Notes: generated from the letters alone by a model not told the origin. Shown: positions 32,920 through 46,733, numbered from the stretch's first letter. The stretch: 64,000 nt of DNA from Shewanella acanthi (GCF_019457475.1 NZ_CP080413.1:1-64000); one strand, 5' to 3'. Made by a program: numbers and translations.

Positions 32920-34008
32920 TTGGTCGATTGGTTAGTTGTTAGTGCTGTATCTGGGCTAGGACCCGCTCGGACACAACAATTACTACAACACATGGATGTG
33001 GATGACCTCAGACAAAGGTTAGAGCATGAAAGAGAAGCGCTACCTTTGTCTGGGCAACTGCTCCAAAACCTGACTATTGATTATCAAAAAGTCGATTTAG
33101 CCCTTGAGTGGCAACAAGCTTCCCCAAGCAATACCCTAATTGATTTCTCCGATCCCCTCTATCCGCCGCTGCTTAAACAAATCCCTGATCCTCCGAGCAT
33201 CCTTTTTATTAAGGGTCCTGTAGAGGCCCTAGCTTATCCATCCTTGGCCATTGTCGGCAGCCGCAATGCATCTCCTAGCGGATTACAAGTGGCCTATCAG
33301 CTTGCAACGGAAGTCTCTGCGCTAGGTATAAGTATTTGTAGTGGCATGGCATTAGGAATCGATGGTGCGGCCCATAGGGCCTGTGTTGAGCACAATAGAC
33401 CAACCTTTGCGGTGCTCGGTACTGGTATTGATATTGTATACCCAAGGCGACATCGACAGCTTTATGAGGATATTCAGCAGCAAGGCTGTATAATAAGCGA
33501 GTTTTGGCCTGATGTGGGTCCATTTGCAGGCAATTTTCCGAAACGAAACCGCATTATCAGCGGTCTATCTTTAGGGACGTTAGTCGTTGAAGCTTGCAGA
33601 AAAAGTGGCTCACTCATTACCGCAAGATTGGCCATGGAGCAGGGGCGTGAGGTGTTTGCCGTGCCTGGTTCAATCCTCGGTGGTTACCACCAAGGTTGCC
33701 ATGATTTATTACGCGATGGGGCAAAACTTGTGGAAACTGCGGCCGATATAGTAGAAGAGCTGGCAAGTTTAACCGCCTTTCATCTTGAAGAGTTAAACTC
33801 CTGCCACCATATACAGCAGAGGGAAATTTGTAGTTTGCCATTTTCATCGCTGTTAGCTAGTGTAGGTTATGAAACTACATCAATTGATGCTGTAGTCGAA
33901 CATAGTGGGAAAACGATAGATCTGGTGTTAGAACAAATGCTTGAACTTGAGTTGCAAGGTTGGGTGGAAGCGGTACCCGGTGGTTACGTTAGAGTTAAGA
34001 GGAGCTAG
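32920..34008 (+). CDS. dprA: DNA-processing protein DprA
   Basis: DprA (Smf) binds incoming single-stranded DNA and loads RecA during transformation. The 362-residue protein has the Rossmann-like core with [52 protein letters not shown] and [20 protein letters not shown], and a C-terminal winged-helix region. The start is given as TTG 32920, but no clear ribosome site precedes it, so it is uncertain. It lies 11 bp after the LysM gene and 2 bp before smg. Confidence 0.93.
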   Translation: MVDWLVVSAVSGLGPARTQQLLQHMDVDDLRQRLEHEREALPLSGQLLQNLTIDYQKVDLALEWQQASPSNTLIDFSDPLYPPLLKQIPDPPSILFIKGPVEALAYPSLAIVGSRNASPSGLQVAYQLATEVSALGISICSGMALGIDGAAHRACVEHNRPTFAVLGTGIDIVYPRRHRQLYEDIQQQGCIISEFWPDVGPFAGNFPKRNRIISGLSLGTLVVEACRKSGSLITARLAMEQGREVFAVPGSILGGYHQGCHDLLRDGAKLVETAADIVEELASLTAFHLEELNSCHHIQQREICSLPFSSLLASVGYETTSIDAVVEHSGKTIDLVLEQMLELELQGWVEAVPGGYVRVKRS

Positions 34009-34010
34009 CC

Positions 34011-34484
34011 ATGTTTGATATACTCATGTATCTATTTGAAAACTATGTTCATAGTGAAGTTGAGTTGCTGGTCGATGAAGACGAGTTAACAAAAGAACTG
34101 ACTCGGGCAGGATTTCATCAATCTGAGATATTAAAAGCACTTACTTGGTTGGAGCGCCTCGCAGAGTTACAGGAAAGTGATAAGCCCTATCTTTGCAATC
34201 ATGATCAGCATTCATTTCGTATTTATACCCAAGACGAAATGGAAAAGTTGGATGTGGAATGCCGTGGCTTTTTACTGTTTCTTGAACAGGTTAAAGTACT
34301 TAATGTCGAAACCCGTGAAATGGTTATCGACAGAGTCATGGAGCTGGACGAGCCAGCATTAATCCTTGAAGACCTGAAATGGGTTATTCTAATGGTGCTG
34401 TTTAATGCACCTGGCCACGAATCGGCCTATGAGCAAATGGAAGATTTAATATTTGAGCAGCCCGACGGCCGCTTGCATTCTTAA
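34011..34484 (+). CDS. smg: Smg protein (DUF494)
   Basis: Smg is a conserved small protein always found next to dprA; its function is unknown. The 157-residue protein matches by its start [16 protein letters not shown], by [10 protein letters not shown] and by the acidic composition. It begins two bases after the dprA stop and ends just before an intrinsic terminator. Confidence 0.94.
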   Translation: MFDILMYLFENYVHSEVELLVDEDELTKELTRAGFHQSEILKALTWLERLAELQESDKPYLCNHDQHSFRIYTQDEMEKLDVECRGFLLFLEQVKVLNVETREMVIDRVMELDEPALILEDLKWVILMVLFNAPGHESAYEQMEDLIFEQPDGRLHS

Positions 34485-34507
34485 ATGTTGCGATACGATA
34501 GAATAAT

Positions 34508-34535
34508 AGGAAAGGAGGCTAAGTCCTCCTTTTTT
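34508..34535 (+). terminator. Intrinsic terminator after smg
   Basis: AAAGGAGG pairs with CCTCCTTT around a six-base loop, followed by more T. It closes the lysM-dprA-smg unit; the zinc-finger gene begins about 70 bp later. Confidence 0.9.
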
Positions 34536-34606
34536 GATGCCATGTGTTTTTGTAAACATACACAGTGAGTTATATGCGATAGCGCAATGACTGGTGGTAA
34601 TTAATT

Positions 34607-35170
34607 ATGTCTAAGATCGACGAACAACTCTTTAGTGCCCATGCGCACGCGCTGGAAAAAGAATTTGAACTCTGTCCCGAGTGTGGCAGTGAGCTATCGG
34701 TAAAACACAGTAAACATGGCAGTTTTATTGGTTGTAATAATTACCCCCACTGTGAATACACTCGCCCTTTAGTGCAGCACGAATCGATTGATACTCAAGT
34801 GATTGAGGGTTCAAAGTGCCCCGAATGTGGCCATGAGCTGGCAGTTAAATCGGGTCGATTTGGGATCTTTATTGGCTGTACTCAATACCCGAGTTGTACC
34901 CATATCGAAAAGTCTGCACAGGATACAGATAAGCCGGAAGTAGCTTGTCCAGAATGTCATACCGGTAAGTTAGAGCACAGAACTAGCCGTTTTGGTAAAA
35001 GCTTTTATGCTTGTAATGCCTACCCTAAGTGCAAGTTTATCGTTAATTTTCCACCTGTTGCGCAAACATGCCCAAGCTGCGGCTATGGGATTTTAGTTGA
35101 ACGTAAAGGCGCGGGTGGGTTACGGTTAGAGTGTCCGCAGAAGAGTTGTAAATACAAGCAAGCTCTCTAG
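34607..35170 (+). CDS. YrdD-like protein with four topoisomerase-type zinc fingers
   Basis: The 187-residue protein consists of four consecutive C4 zinc ribbons resembling the C-terminal ribbons of topoisomerase I. They start at CPECGSELSVK, CPECGHELAVK, CPECHTGKLEH and CPSCGYGILVE. No topoisomerase catalytic domain is present; E. coli YrdD is similar. It probably binds single-stranded nucleic acid. The final TAG stop is part of the left end of a fold-back element (35168-35450), yet the C-terminus looks natural. Confidence 0.92.
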   Translation: MSKIDEQLFSAHAHALEKEFELCPECGSELSVKHSKHGSFIGCNNYPHCEYTRPLVQHESIDTQVIEGSKCPECGHELAVKSGRFGIFIGCTQYPSCTHIEKSAQDTDKPEVACPECHTGKLEHRTSRFGKSFYACNAYPKCKFIVNFPPVAQTCPSCGYGILVERKGAGGLRLECPQKSCKYKQAL

Positions 35171-35450
35171 GGCGTGTTGACGTTTCAGGGTTATTTTTGC
35201 AGCATTTTGGCTGGTGTTTATGCAAGGCAAAGTCCGTGCCGTGTAGTTATTCTACATAAACGGACGATAACGTAGCAGAAACGTCAGCCAAACGCTGCCC
35301 GAAGGGTTCGTCTGGCAAGCACTTACTCTTGCTCTTTTACACAAGAGCCGCTCGTCATTTGAGTAGAATAACTACACGTCATTTCTCGTTTCGCGAGTAC
35401 GAGCTTGCCAGAACGAACAAAATTTAATCTCAAAACGTCAACGCGCCCTA
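35168..35450. mobile_element. MITE-like fold-back element with terminal inverted repeats
   Basis: The ends form an 18-bp inverted repeat with one mismatch: TAGGGCGTGTTGACGTTT at 35168 and its complement at 35433-35450. Both borders read CTAG, which fits a CTAG or TA target duplication. Inside, a perfect 15-bp inverted repeat (GTGTAGTTATTCTAC at 35241-35255, complement at 35363-35377) and another around CTGGCAAGC / GCTTGCCAG make the whole ~283 bp fold back on itself. No transposase is encoded. It occupies most of the 400-bp gap between the zinc-finger gene and tsaC. I saw no second copy in the window. Confidence 0.8.
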
Positions 35451-35570
35451 GTGCCAAACCGTTGGCCGAGGTGTCTTGTGTGGGTATAATTCAAATTCTC
35501 CATGGATGGGACTATCAATAGTTGATATTTACTTGTTGAACTCATCAAACGCTAAAAGGTAATTGTTAAG

Positions 35571-36137
35571 ATGTTGCAGCTACACCCATCAGAAATTAAC
35601 GATGTTGTACTTAATGGTGGCGTGATCGCCTATCCAACCGAAGCCGTTTATGGTTTAGGTTGTGATCCCGATAATGATGAGGCAATTCAAAAGCTTTTGG
35701 CCGTAAAGCAGCGTCCATGGCAAAAAGGGCTGATTCTGGTTGCCAGTGATTTTAAGCAGCTCCTTGCCTATGTTGATGACTCACAGCTAACCGCAGAGCA
35801 ACTCGAGTTTGCATTTTCTAAGTGGCCGGGCCCCTTTACCTTTGTGATGCCGATTAAATCCCATGTCTCACGTTTTTTATGCGGAGAGTTTGATTCGATT
35901 GCGGTTCGGGTGTCCGCGCACGAAGGCGTAAGATCTATGTGTGAGGCTTTGGGCAAACCCTTAGTTTCGACCAGCGCTAACTTGGCGGGGGAAAATCCCG
36001 CATTGAGTGGTGAGCAAATCCTGAAGGATTTCGACAATAAAATCGATGCTTTAGTGCTGGGCTCTTTAGGTCAGCAGCGCCAGCCTTCAACGATTATCGA
36101 TGCCCGCAGCGGCAAAATTTTTCGTAATGGACAATAA
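35571..36137 (+). CDS. tsaC: Threonylcarbamoyl-AMP synthase
   Basis: TsaC (YrdC) makes threonylcarbamoyl-AMP for the t6A37 modification of ANN-decoding tRNAs. The 188-residue protein has the SUA5/YrdC fold with [38 protein letters not shown] and [15 protein letters not shown]. Length fits the short TsaC form. It precedes hemF by 27 bp, the order tsaC-hemF-aroE known from E. coli's tsaC-aroE region. The fold-back element lies about 120 bp upstream and may affect its expression. Confidence 0.95.
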   Translation: MLQLHPSEINDVVLNGGVIAYPTEAVYGLGCDPDNDEAIQKLLAVKQRPWQKGLILVASDFKQLLAYVDDSQLTAEQLEFAFSKWPGPFTFVMPIKSHVSRFLCGEFDSIAVRVSAHEGVRSMCEALGKPLVSTSANLAGENPALSGEQILKDFDNKIDALVLGSLGQQRQPSTIIDARSGKIFRNGQ

Positions 36138-37073
<936 letters not shown>

Positions 37074-37108
37074 GCACTGAATGTCAGCGTTGACTTCGTA
37101 ATTAAATC

Positions 37109-37546
37109 CTATTGATTACGCATATGATCGGCCAGAGTAGAAATCGCCTCAAAAATGGCGGCACGATGCTCTGGCTTTTTTATATGTTCATCAATGGCAA
37201 ATTTCATGCAGAATAGCCATTGATCCCGCATCGCTTCATCGACGGCAAAGGGCATATGGCGAGCGCGCAGTGCAGGGTGCCCATACTTTTGCTGGTACAA
37301 CTGCGGTCCACCGAGCCAACCACTTAAAAACTCATATAGCTTTTGTTCTGACTCCGCGATAGGGGCTCTATGCAGGGCAAACAATGCTTGGGTTTCGTCG
37401 GAAGAAGCCATCTTCTGGTAAAAACTCTTTGCAATCGCCTTAATGACTTTGTCGCCACCAATCAAATCGTAAGCATTGGATTGCGTTGGGTCTCGGTCAT
37501 CTTGAGGTGTTGCATGTTTAGTAAAAATCTTTTTTAGCCAATTCAT
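37109..37546 (-). CDS. Group II truncated haemoglobin
   Basis: This 145-residue 2/2 globin has the group II hallmarks: GGPQLYQQKYGHPALRARH with proximal His97, the phenylalanine at 100, and Trp110 (G8) in RDQWLFC. Such proteins bind O2 and NO and may take part in NO or peroxide handling. The first 25 residues are a basic, poorly conserved extension. It is alone on its strand, between hemF and aroE. Confidence 0.9.
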   Translation of the reverse strand: MNWLKKIFTKHATPQDDRDPTQSNAYDLIGGDKVIKAIAKSFYQKMASSDETQALFALHRAPIAESEQKLYEFLSGWLGGPQLYQQKYGHPALRARHMPFAVDEAMRDQWLFCMKFAIDEHIKKPEHRAAIFEAISTLADHMRNQ

Positions 37547-37610
37547 CTTATCTATCGTCTATGAAGCAATGGTGCATTATAGCTTGAAACAGGCGTTCGG
37601 ATAATTGCTG

Positions 37611-37638
37611 TTGCGCAGAGCCAAAAGCGCGGTAGACT
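37611..37638 (+). promoter_or_regulatory. Possible sigma70 promoter of aroE
   Basis: TTGCGC at 37611-37616 and TAGACT at 37633-37638 are 16 bp apart and end 48 bp before the aroE ATG, in the gap divergent from the globin gene. Boxes match the consensus at four of six positions each. Confidence 0.4.
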
Positions 37639-37686
37639 GCCAAATCAGCCCAGTCACTACAAAGCATTCATGGCAGGAAAGCATTA

Positions 37687-38553
37687 ATGACAGCAAGATC
37701 GGTTAAGACAGACAAATACGCCGTTTTCGGTAACCCCATTAACCACAGTAAATCGCCATTCATCCACGGCCAATTTGCCGCCATGACGCATCAAGCCATG
37801 ACCTATGAGGCTATCCTTGCTCCCGTTGATGGCTTTGAAGAATCGCTCCGTCACTTCTTTAGCAGCGGTGGTAAAGGGGCGAATGTGACTGTGCCATTTA
37901 AGGAGCAGGCATTTGCGCTTTGCCAAAGTTTGAGTGCGGAAGCTGAGATAGCGGGTGCGGTAAACACGCTGATCTTGCAGGATGATGGCACTATTCGGGG
38001 AGATAACACTGATGGCTTAGGCTTGGTTGCCGATCTCACGGCAAACCTTGGCGGTCTGCATCATCAAAAAGTGTTGTTGGTCGGTGCGGGTGGTGCGGCG
38101 AGGGGTTGTATCTTGCCTTTGCTCGGGGCGGGGATAGGGCAACTTGTCATCACTAATCGTACCCAATGTAAAGCGCAGCAGTTAGTTGATATCTTTAGCG
38201 AGGTTGAGGCTGTTCTTTATCGCGATAAGTTGAGTGCAGTCGCAACCCATGAATTATCAGGCGAGTATGATGTGGTGATCAATTCGACCTCCGCTAGTCT
38301 TGTGGGCGAATTACCTGCAATTTCACCATCTGTAATCGGGACTCATACGGTCTGCTACGACATGATGTATGGCGCCGAGCTAACCACATTTAATCAATGG
38401 GCCTTATCCCAAGGTGCAGCAAAGGTGATTGATGGCCTCGGAATGCTCGTTGGTCAGGCGGCGAAAAGCTTTGCTTTGTGGCGGGGTATTGAGCCAGATA
38501 GCCAAAGGGTGCTTAACTTATTAAGAGAGCAACTTGGTAAAGTCAGCAAATAG
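37687..38553 (+). CDS. aroE: Shikimate dehydrogenase
   Basis: AroE reduces 3-dehydroshikimate with NADPH in aromatic amino acid synthesis. The 288-residue protein has the shikimate-binding NPINHSKSPFIHGQF, the catalytic Lys in GANVTVPFKEQA, the Asp in GDNTDGLGL, and the cofactor loop LVGAGGAARGCILPL. It runs a little longer than the E. coli enzyme at both ends. The DUF1488 gene follows 9 bp later. Confidence 0.96.
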   Translation: MTARSVKTDKYAVFGNPINHSKSPFIHGQFAAMTHQAMTYEAILAPVDGFEESLRHFFSSGGKGANVTVPFKEQAFALCQSLSAEAEIAGAVNTLILQDDGTIRGDNTDGLGLVADLTANLGGLHHQKVLLVGAGGAARGCILPLLGAGIGQLVITNRTQCKAQQLVDIFSEVEAVLYRDKLSAVATHELSGEYDVVINSTSASLVGELPAISPSVIGTHTVCYDMMYGAELTTFNQWALSQGAAKVIDGLGMLVGQAAKSFALWRGIEPDSQRVLNLLREQLGKVSK

Positions 38554-38562
38554 GCAAGTGTA

Positions 38563-38838
38563 ATGAATCAAAGTGTCCTGTTCCCCGATCTGCAATATTG
38601 GGACGATAACAACAAACAAATCTGTTTTATCGCTCAACTTCAAGGGATGAATATCAAATGTTATATCAGTGCAGAAAAGCTGGCGCAGTTAAATGATTTC
38701 TCGCCACAGCCTAGGGCAGACGAAGCGGCAGCAATGTTAGCGCTGTTCGATGCGGTGAGATTTGATGCTGAAGAAATGGCAGAAGAGCTAATCGAAGCAG
38801 AAGAGTTTGATGAGTTTGGTGCGGTGCACTTAGGTTAA
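38563..38838 (+). CDS. DUF1488 protein (YrdB-like)
   Basis: This 91-residue acidic protein matches the DUF1488/YrdB family (PDLQYWDDNNKQICFIAQLQGMNIKCYIS at the start, then a Glu-rich C-terminus). Function is unknown. It follows aroE by 9 bp, the same linkage as E. coli aroE-yrdB, and is convergent with the gamma carbonic anhydrase gene (E. coli yrdA is also there). Confidence 0.88.
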   Translation: MNQSVLFPDLQYWDDNNKQICFIAQLQGMNIKCYISAEKLAQLNDFSPQPRADEAAAMLALFDAVRFDAEEMAEELIEAEEFDEFGAVHLG

Positions 38839-38855
38839 ACGCAGATTCAAACATA

Positions 38856-38892
38856 GGGATGGCTGAGACTAATAAGGTTATTCAGCCATCCC
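38856..38892. terminator. Hairpin between convergent yrdB-like and yrdA-like genes
   Basis: A perfect 11-bp stem (GGGATGGCTGA with TCAGCCATCCC) and 15-base loop lies in the 69-bp gap between two convergent genes. There is no long T-run, so termination strength is uncertain. Confidence 0.6.
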
Positions 38893-38907
38893 ATAGATCC
38901 TAAATCA

Positions 38908-39456
38908 TTACTCTGATTTAGGCTCTGCCAGATATTCGTTTTTCAGACGCACGTAGTTATCTGCTGATTCAGGTAAGAACTTAAGCTCCGCTTCAGTTAA
39001 CGGTCTAGCTTGCTTGACAGGGCTGCCCACATATAAGTAGCCACTTTGTAAAACTTTGCCTGGTGGGACTAAAGAACCCGCACCTAAAATCACATCATCT
39101 TCTAAAACCGCGCCATCGAGAATAATTGCGCCCATGCCTACTAATACGCGGTTACCAACCTTGCAGCCGTGTAACATTGCCTTATGACCAATCGTTACAT
39201 CATCGCCAATGAGCAACGGATGACCATCTGGACGAGAAGCTGATTTGCGAGTCACATGCAATACGCTACCGTCTTGCACATTTGAACGCTTACCGATACG
39301 GATGTGGTTTACGTCACCACGCGCAGCCACCATAGGCCAAATACTGGCGTCATTATCTAAGGCAATATCTCCAACGAGTACACAAGACTCATCTATATAT
39401 ACGTTATCTGCTAATTGTGGCCGAATTCCTTGATAAGATCTGAGTGACGCTGACAT
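38908..39456 (-). CDS. Gamma-carbonic-anhydrase family protein (YrdA-like)
   Basis: The 182-residue protein is a left-handed beta-helix of hexapeptide repeats. The three metal ligands of the gamma class are in place as His67, His91 and His96. YrdA-type proteins often show little or no carbonic anhydrase activity, so the reaction is uncertain. The start is the ATG at 39456, with AGGGA upstream; ten more codons are open before it. It closes the tsaC-aroE neighbourhood next to the rRNA operon. Confidence 0.9.
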   Translation of the reverse strand: MSASLRSYQGIRPQLADNVYIDESCVLVGDIALDNDASIWPMVAARGDVNHIRIGKRSNVQDGSVLHVTRKSASRPDGHPLLIGDDVTIGHKAMLHGCKVGNRVLVGMGAIILDGAVLEDDVILGAGSLVPPGKVLQSGYLYVGSPVKQARPLTEAELKFLPESADNYVRLKNEYLAEPKSE

Positions 39457-39567
39457 AAAAAAGTCCCTAATTGAGTGTTTTATCACATTATAAAGGTTAA
39501 AAACTGACAGGTCAGGTCAAATTTCCAACGAACAGCGCGAAAATAGCAATTATCTTTAAATTAAGGG

Positions 39568-39595
39568 TTGCGCAAAAACTCAGGCTCCCTATAAT
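39568..39595 (+). promoter_or_regulatory. rrn promoter P1
   Basis: TTGCGC at 39568-39573 and TATAAT at 39590-39595 with 16-bp spacing, preceded by an A/T-rich UP-element-like stretch (39541-39566). The discriminator after the -10 box is GC-rich (GCGC), as in promoters controlled by ppGpp. Confidence 0.75.
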
Positions 39596-39701
39596 GCGCA
39601 TCCACTGACACGGCAGAGCGCGAAAGCGAATGCTGATTCAGCTTGAATCGAACAGCTTTTAAGCGAACGATTCAAGTGCGAAAAGAAGTTGAAAAAACTC
39701 C

Positions 39702-39729
39702 TTGACGCGAAATGGGAAATGCGTAGAAT
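39702..39729 (+). promoter_or_regulatory. rrn promoter P2
   Basis: TTGACG at 39702-39707 and TAGAAT at 39724-39729 with 16-bp spacing, 134 bp after P1. The discriminator ACGCAGCCC is GC-rich. The tandem P1-P2 layout is that of E. coli rrn operons. Confidence 0.82.
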
Positions 39730-39775
39730 ACGCAGCCCTGACCCGCTGAGCGGTAACGCGAAGCTTGAGGTCAAA

Positions 39776-39788
39776 TGCTCTTTAACAA
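39776..39788 (+). promoter_or_regulatory. rrn leader boxA antitermination site
   Basis: TGCTCTTTAACAA matches the boxA element that binds NusB-NusE in E. coli rrn leaders. A second copy, TGTTCTTTAACAATT, lies at 41630-41644 in the 16S-23S spacer. Confidence 0.85.
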
Positions 39789-39984
39789 TCTAAACAAGAA
39801 ATCTGTGTGGACACTCACAGGTGTTGAGTTAATCGAAATTACTCTGCCGTTTGGCGAGTAATCAAAGAATTAAATCAATGAATGAGTGTTCATAGCAATA
39901 TGTACAGTTTGTTTTGACTTTCGAGTCGAAGCAGCAAATCAGAATTCATTGAGTCGTTTAACGCGAGTTAAACAAAAAAACTTT

Positions 39985-41527
<1,543 letters not shown>

Positions 41528-41836
41528 CCTATACGACTAACTCGATGTTTGTTGAGTGTTCACACAGATGGCTTGTTGAACTTCCTGTAAGGGAAGGGAG
41601 AGCGAAATGCACCGCATGCCGGTAAGCATTGTTCTTTAACAATTTGGAAAGCTGATAGTAATTAATACAATGATGTCTGTCGTTGTGTTAATACGAAAAA
41701 ATTGAGTTCTTAAAACACTTTTTAAGTGTCTTGAATATTCAAGTCTAAGGCGAGTCCATTTCCTTGGTCGGAAATGAGACAAGTAAAACCAGCTGGTCGC
41801 AACGACCTAGGTGAGTGAAACTCATTTGGGTTGTAT
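41528..41836 (+). other. 16S-23S internal spacer without tRNA
   Basis: The 309-bp spacer contains a boxA copy (41630-41644) but no tRNA: neither a tRNA-Glu nor the tRNA-Ile/tRNA-Ala pair common in this spacer can be found on either strand. No protein gene is present. Confidence 0.8.
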
Positions 41837-44729
<2,893 letters not shown>

Positions 44730-44857
44730 ACAACCCAGATGGGTTTTACTAAGTCGTACTTAGATAGAATACAAACACTTAAGAAGTGACTCAAACAGCT
44801 TTCCGAATTTAATTTACTGCCTGCGCAAAGATAAGACGGGTAAGTAAATAACAAATT

Positions 44858-44977
44858 TGCTTGGTGACAATAGCATTGTGGTCCCACCTGATCCCATCCC
44901 GAACTCAGAAGTGAAACGCAATCGCGCCGATGGTAGTGTGGGGTCTCCCCATGTGAGAGTAGGTCATCGCCAAGCGC
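44858..44977 (+). rRNA. rrf: 5S ribosomal RNA
   Basis: About 120 nt, from TGCTTGGTGAC to GCCAAGCGC; the two ends pair to form helix I. The conserved CCCGAACTCAGAAGTGAAAC core is present. It lies 128 bp after 23S. Confidence 0.97.
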
Positions 44978-45020
44978 CTAATTTGGTCTCTACTTGAAGT
45001 AAGTAGCACCATAAAGAGTT

Positions 45021-45097
45021 GGAGCGGTAGTTCAGTTGGTTAGAATACCGGCCTGTCACGCCGGGGGTCGCGGGTTCGAGTCCCGTCCGCTCCGCCA
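45021..45097 (+). tRNA. tRNA-Asp(GTC)
   Basis: A 77-nt cloverleaf starts GGAGCGG and ends CCGCTCC plus G and an encoded CCA. The anticodon loop CTGTCAC gives anticodon GTC, aspartate. The T-loop GGTTCGAGTCC is standard. It lies 43 bp after 5S and is thus a distal tRNA of the rrn transcript. Confidence 0.97.
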
Positions 45098-45111
45098 ACA
45101 CAAAGAGATAA

Positions 45112-45140
45112 GCCTCATCGAAAGATGAGGCTTTTTTATT
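45112..45140 (+). terminator. rrn operon terminator
   Basis: AAGCCTCATC pairs with GATGAGGCTT around a GAAA tetraloop and is followed by a T-run, 15 bp after the tRNA-Asp. Confidence 0.92.
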
Positions 45141-45261
45141 TTATGCGTTTCTGTAGGCTTATCAACTTAAGCTTGTGCGCAAGCTAGCAGTATTGGGGTA
45201 TGATCCTGCCGTAGCTTGCATTAAACGGTATAATGTCTTGTAGTAGGTAAGAGTCATCAAA

Positions 45262-45516
45262 ATGAATTGTCGTCTTGGTTGTGGTGCTTGTTGTATAGCG
45301 CCGTCGATTAGTAGTGCTATTCCAGGTATGCCTGAAGGAAAGGCTGCTGGTGAGCGTTGCGTGCAATTAAGCGAAGACAATTTATGTTTGATATTCGGGT
45401 CAAAGGATCGCCCCGCGGTTTGTAGTGAATTTGAGGCTACTTTGGATGTCTGTGGTCATTCAAATGAAGAGGCATTGTGGTTGATTACCCACCTCGAATC
45501 TCAGACTACACAGTAG
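45262..45516 (+). CDS. YkgJ-family cysteine-cluster protein
   Basis: This 84-residue protein has the family pattern of cysteines: MNCRLGCGACC at the start, RCVQLSEDNLCLIF in the middle and CSEFEATLDVCG near the end. YkgJ proteins are thought to bind a metal or Fe-S cluster; function is not known. A TATAAT box at 45229-45234 may drive it. It is followed 22 bp later by the nsrR-type gene on the same strand, so both may be co-transcribed. Confidence 0.88.
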   Translation: MNCRLGCGACCIAPSISSAIPGMPEGKAAGERCVQLSEDNLCLIFGSKDRPAVCSEFEATLDVCGHSNEEALWLITHLESQTTQ

Positions 45517-45538
45517 TGTTGTCACAGGCAGGTGAAAT

Positions 45539-45994
45539 ATGCAGTTAACTCGCTATACCGATTTTGGCATTCGTACCTTGATGTACTTAGCAATACAGCC
45601 TGACAGAAGTACGCTGTTTCGAATCGCTGAAATTACTCAGGTTTTTGATTTATCTCCTAATCATGTTTCTAAGATTGTGCATCACTTAGGAAAACTCGGT
45701 TATTTAGAGACCATTCGAGGGAAAATGGGTGGTTTTCGTTTGGGCAAGCCTGCGTCAGAGATTAACCTAGGGCAATTGGTGCGTGTGCTTGAACACTCTT
45801 TAGCTCCTATCGATTGTAGTAAACCCTATTGCAAATTCACCCCAGCTTGCCAACTTAAAGGTGTGTTAGCCAAGGCGGTGGAAGCTTATCTTGGTGTGCT
45901 TGATCAATACTGTCTGCAGGACATTGTGACCAACAAAGATGAATTGATGGCATTATTGCCCGATCTGTCTATTTCAGTCTTAAAGTTGGACTAA
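45539..45994 (+). CDS. nsrR: Rrf2-family NO-responsive regulator, NsrR type
   Basis: NsrR is an Fe-S repressor that is inactivated by nitric oxide. The 151-residue protein is close to E. coli NsrR: MQLTRYTDFGIRTLMYLA, the wing GKMGGFRLGKPAS, and the cluster ligands Cys93, Cys98 and Cys104 with the same 5- and 6-residue spacing as in E. coli. AGGTG at 45530-45534 supports ATG 45539. Its last 26 bp overlap the 3' end of the convergent yibQ-like gene. Whether it is the main NsrR of the cell or a paralogue cannot be told from this window. Confidence 0.87.
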   Translation: MQLTRYTDFGIRTLMYLAIQPDRSTLFRIAEITQVFDLSPNHVSKIVHHLGKLGYLETIRGKMGGFRLGKPASEINLGQLVRVLEHSLAPIDCSKPYCKFTPACQLKGVLAKAVEAYLGVLDQYCLQDIVTNKDELMALLPDLSISVLKLD

Positions 45995-46730
45995 CAGGTT
46001 GTAAAGCAAACTTGCTGCTCAGGAGTTGAGTTGGTGTGACTAGCTGAATTCCTTCCAGCTCTAACCGTTCGATATTCGCCCTTAAAAATTTAATCGTTTG
46101 TGGATAGGGATGAGCAATAACTACAAGCTGCCCTTGAATATGTGCCTGTTGAATCATTAAGTTGAATTGCGATTCTATTGCCTGTTCGCTGACGTCGTTA
46201 TCGAGAAATAGTTTACGTGCCAGTACTGGTACCCCTGCCTTTTGTGCACTTGTTTCAGCAATTGTATATTGTGTTGTCCTGCTATCGATAAAATACACTT
46301 GCTGTTGCTTAAGAGTATCCATTAACCACGTCATAGGTTGCCCCATTTGGGTTAACAGACTACCCATATGATTATTTACCCCTTTGACATGGGGAACGCT
46401 GGCGAGTGCAGATAGTACTTGTTGGCGAAATTCATCTTCACCCATTTCACTGGTGAGCCCACCGGAACCCATCGCTTTACCGTTCAATGCCTGCATGGGT
46501 AAATGCAGCATGATTTCATGGCCTTTTTCGTGTCCTATCTCTGCCAGTTTGGTTGTTAATGGGGTATAGGGTAAGACGGATAGTGTGACCGAAGGTGGAA
46601 GCGTTAGCACGTCGACATCGGCTTTGCGATCACCGATGTCATCCATTATTAGGGCGATTTGCGCGGCATGGCTGGGTGCGATAAAAAGCATCCCAAGGGT
46701 CAGAATAGTTTGTAGGCGCACTGTGCTCAC
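45969..46730 (-). CDS. Divergent polysaccharide deacetylase (YibQ-like)
   Basis: This 253-residue exported protein has a signal peptide (LTLGMLFIAPSHA) and then QIALIMDDIGDRKADVDVL, HEIMLHLPMQAL, KGVNNHMGSLLTQ and VIAHPYPQTIKFL. These fit the DUF610/YibQ group of NodB-like carbohydrate esterases. Start is GTG 46730, just after the S41 peptidase stop. It ends the gpmI-envC-ctp-yibQ operon, so a role in envelope polysaccharide or murein processing is likely. The 3' end overlaps nsrR by 26 bp. Confidence 0.87.
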   Translation of the reverse strand: MSTVRLQTILTLGMLFIAPSHAAQIALIMDDIGDRKADVDVLTLPPSVTLSVLPYTPLTTKLAEIGHEKGHEIMLHLPMQALNGKAMGSGGLTSEMGEDEFRQQVLSALASVPHVKGVNNHMGSLLTQMGQPMTWLMDTLKQQQVYFIDSRTTQYTIAETSAQKAGVPVLARKLFLDNDVSEQAIESQFNLMIQQAHIQGQLVVIAHPYPQTIKFLRANIERLELEGIQLVTPTQLLSSKFALQPVSPTLRLK

Positions 46731-46733
46731 TTA

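Noticed and set aside
35043-35225. 60-codon minus-strand frame across the left end of the fold-back element
   Set aside because: Shadow of the zinc-finger gene with no ribosome site; it does not look like a transposase fragment.
41528-41836. Search for tRNA-Ile, tRNA-Ala or tRNA-Glu in the 16S-23S spacer
   Set aside because: No T-loop GGTTCGA pattern with matching acceptor stem on either strand.
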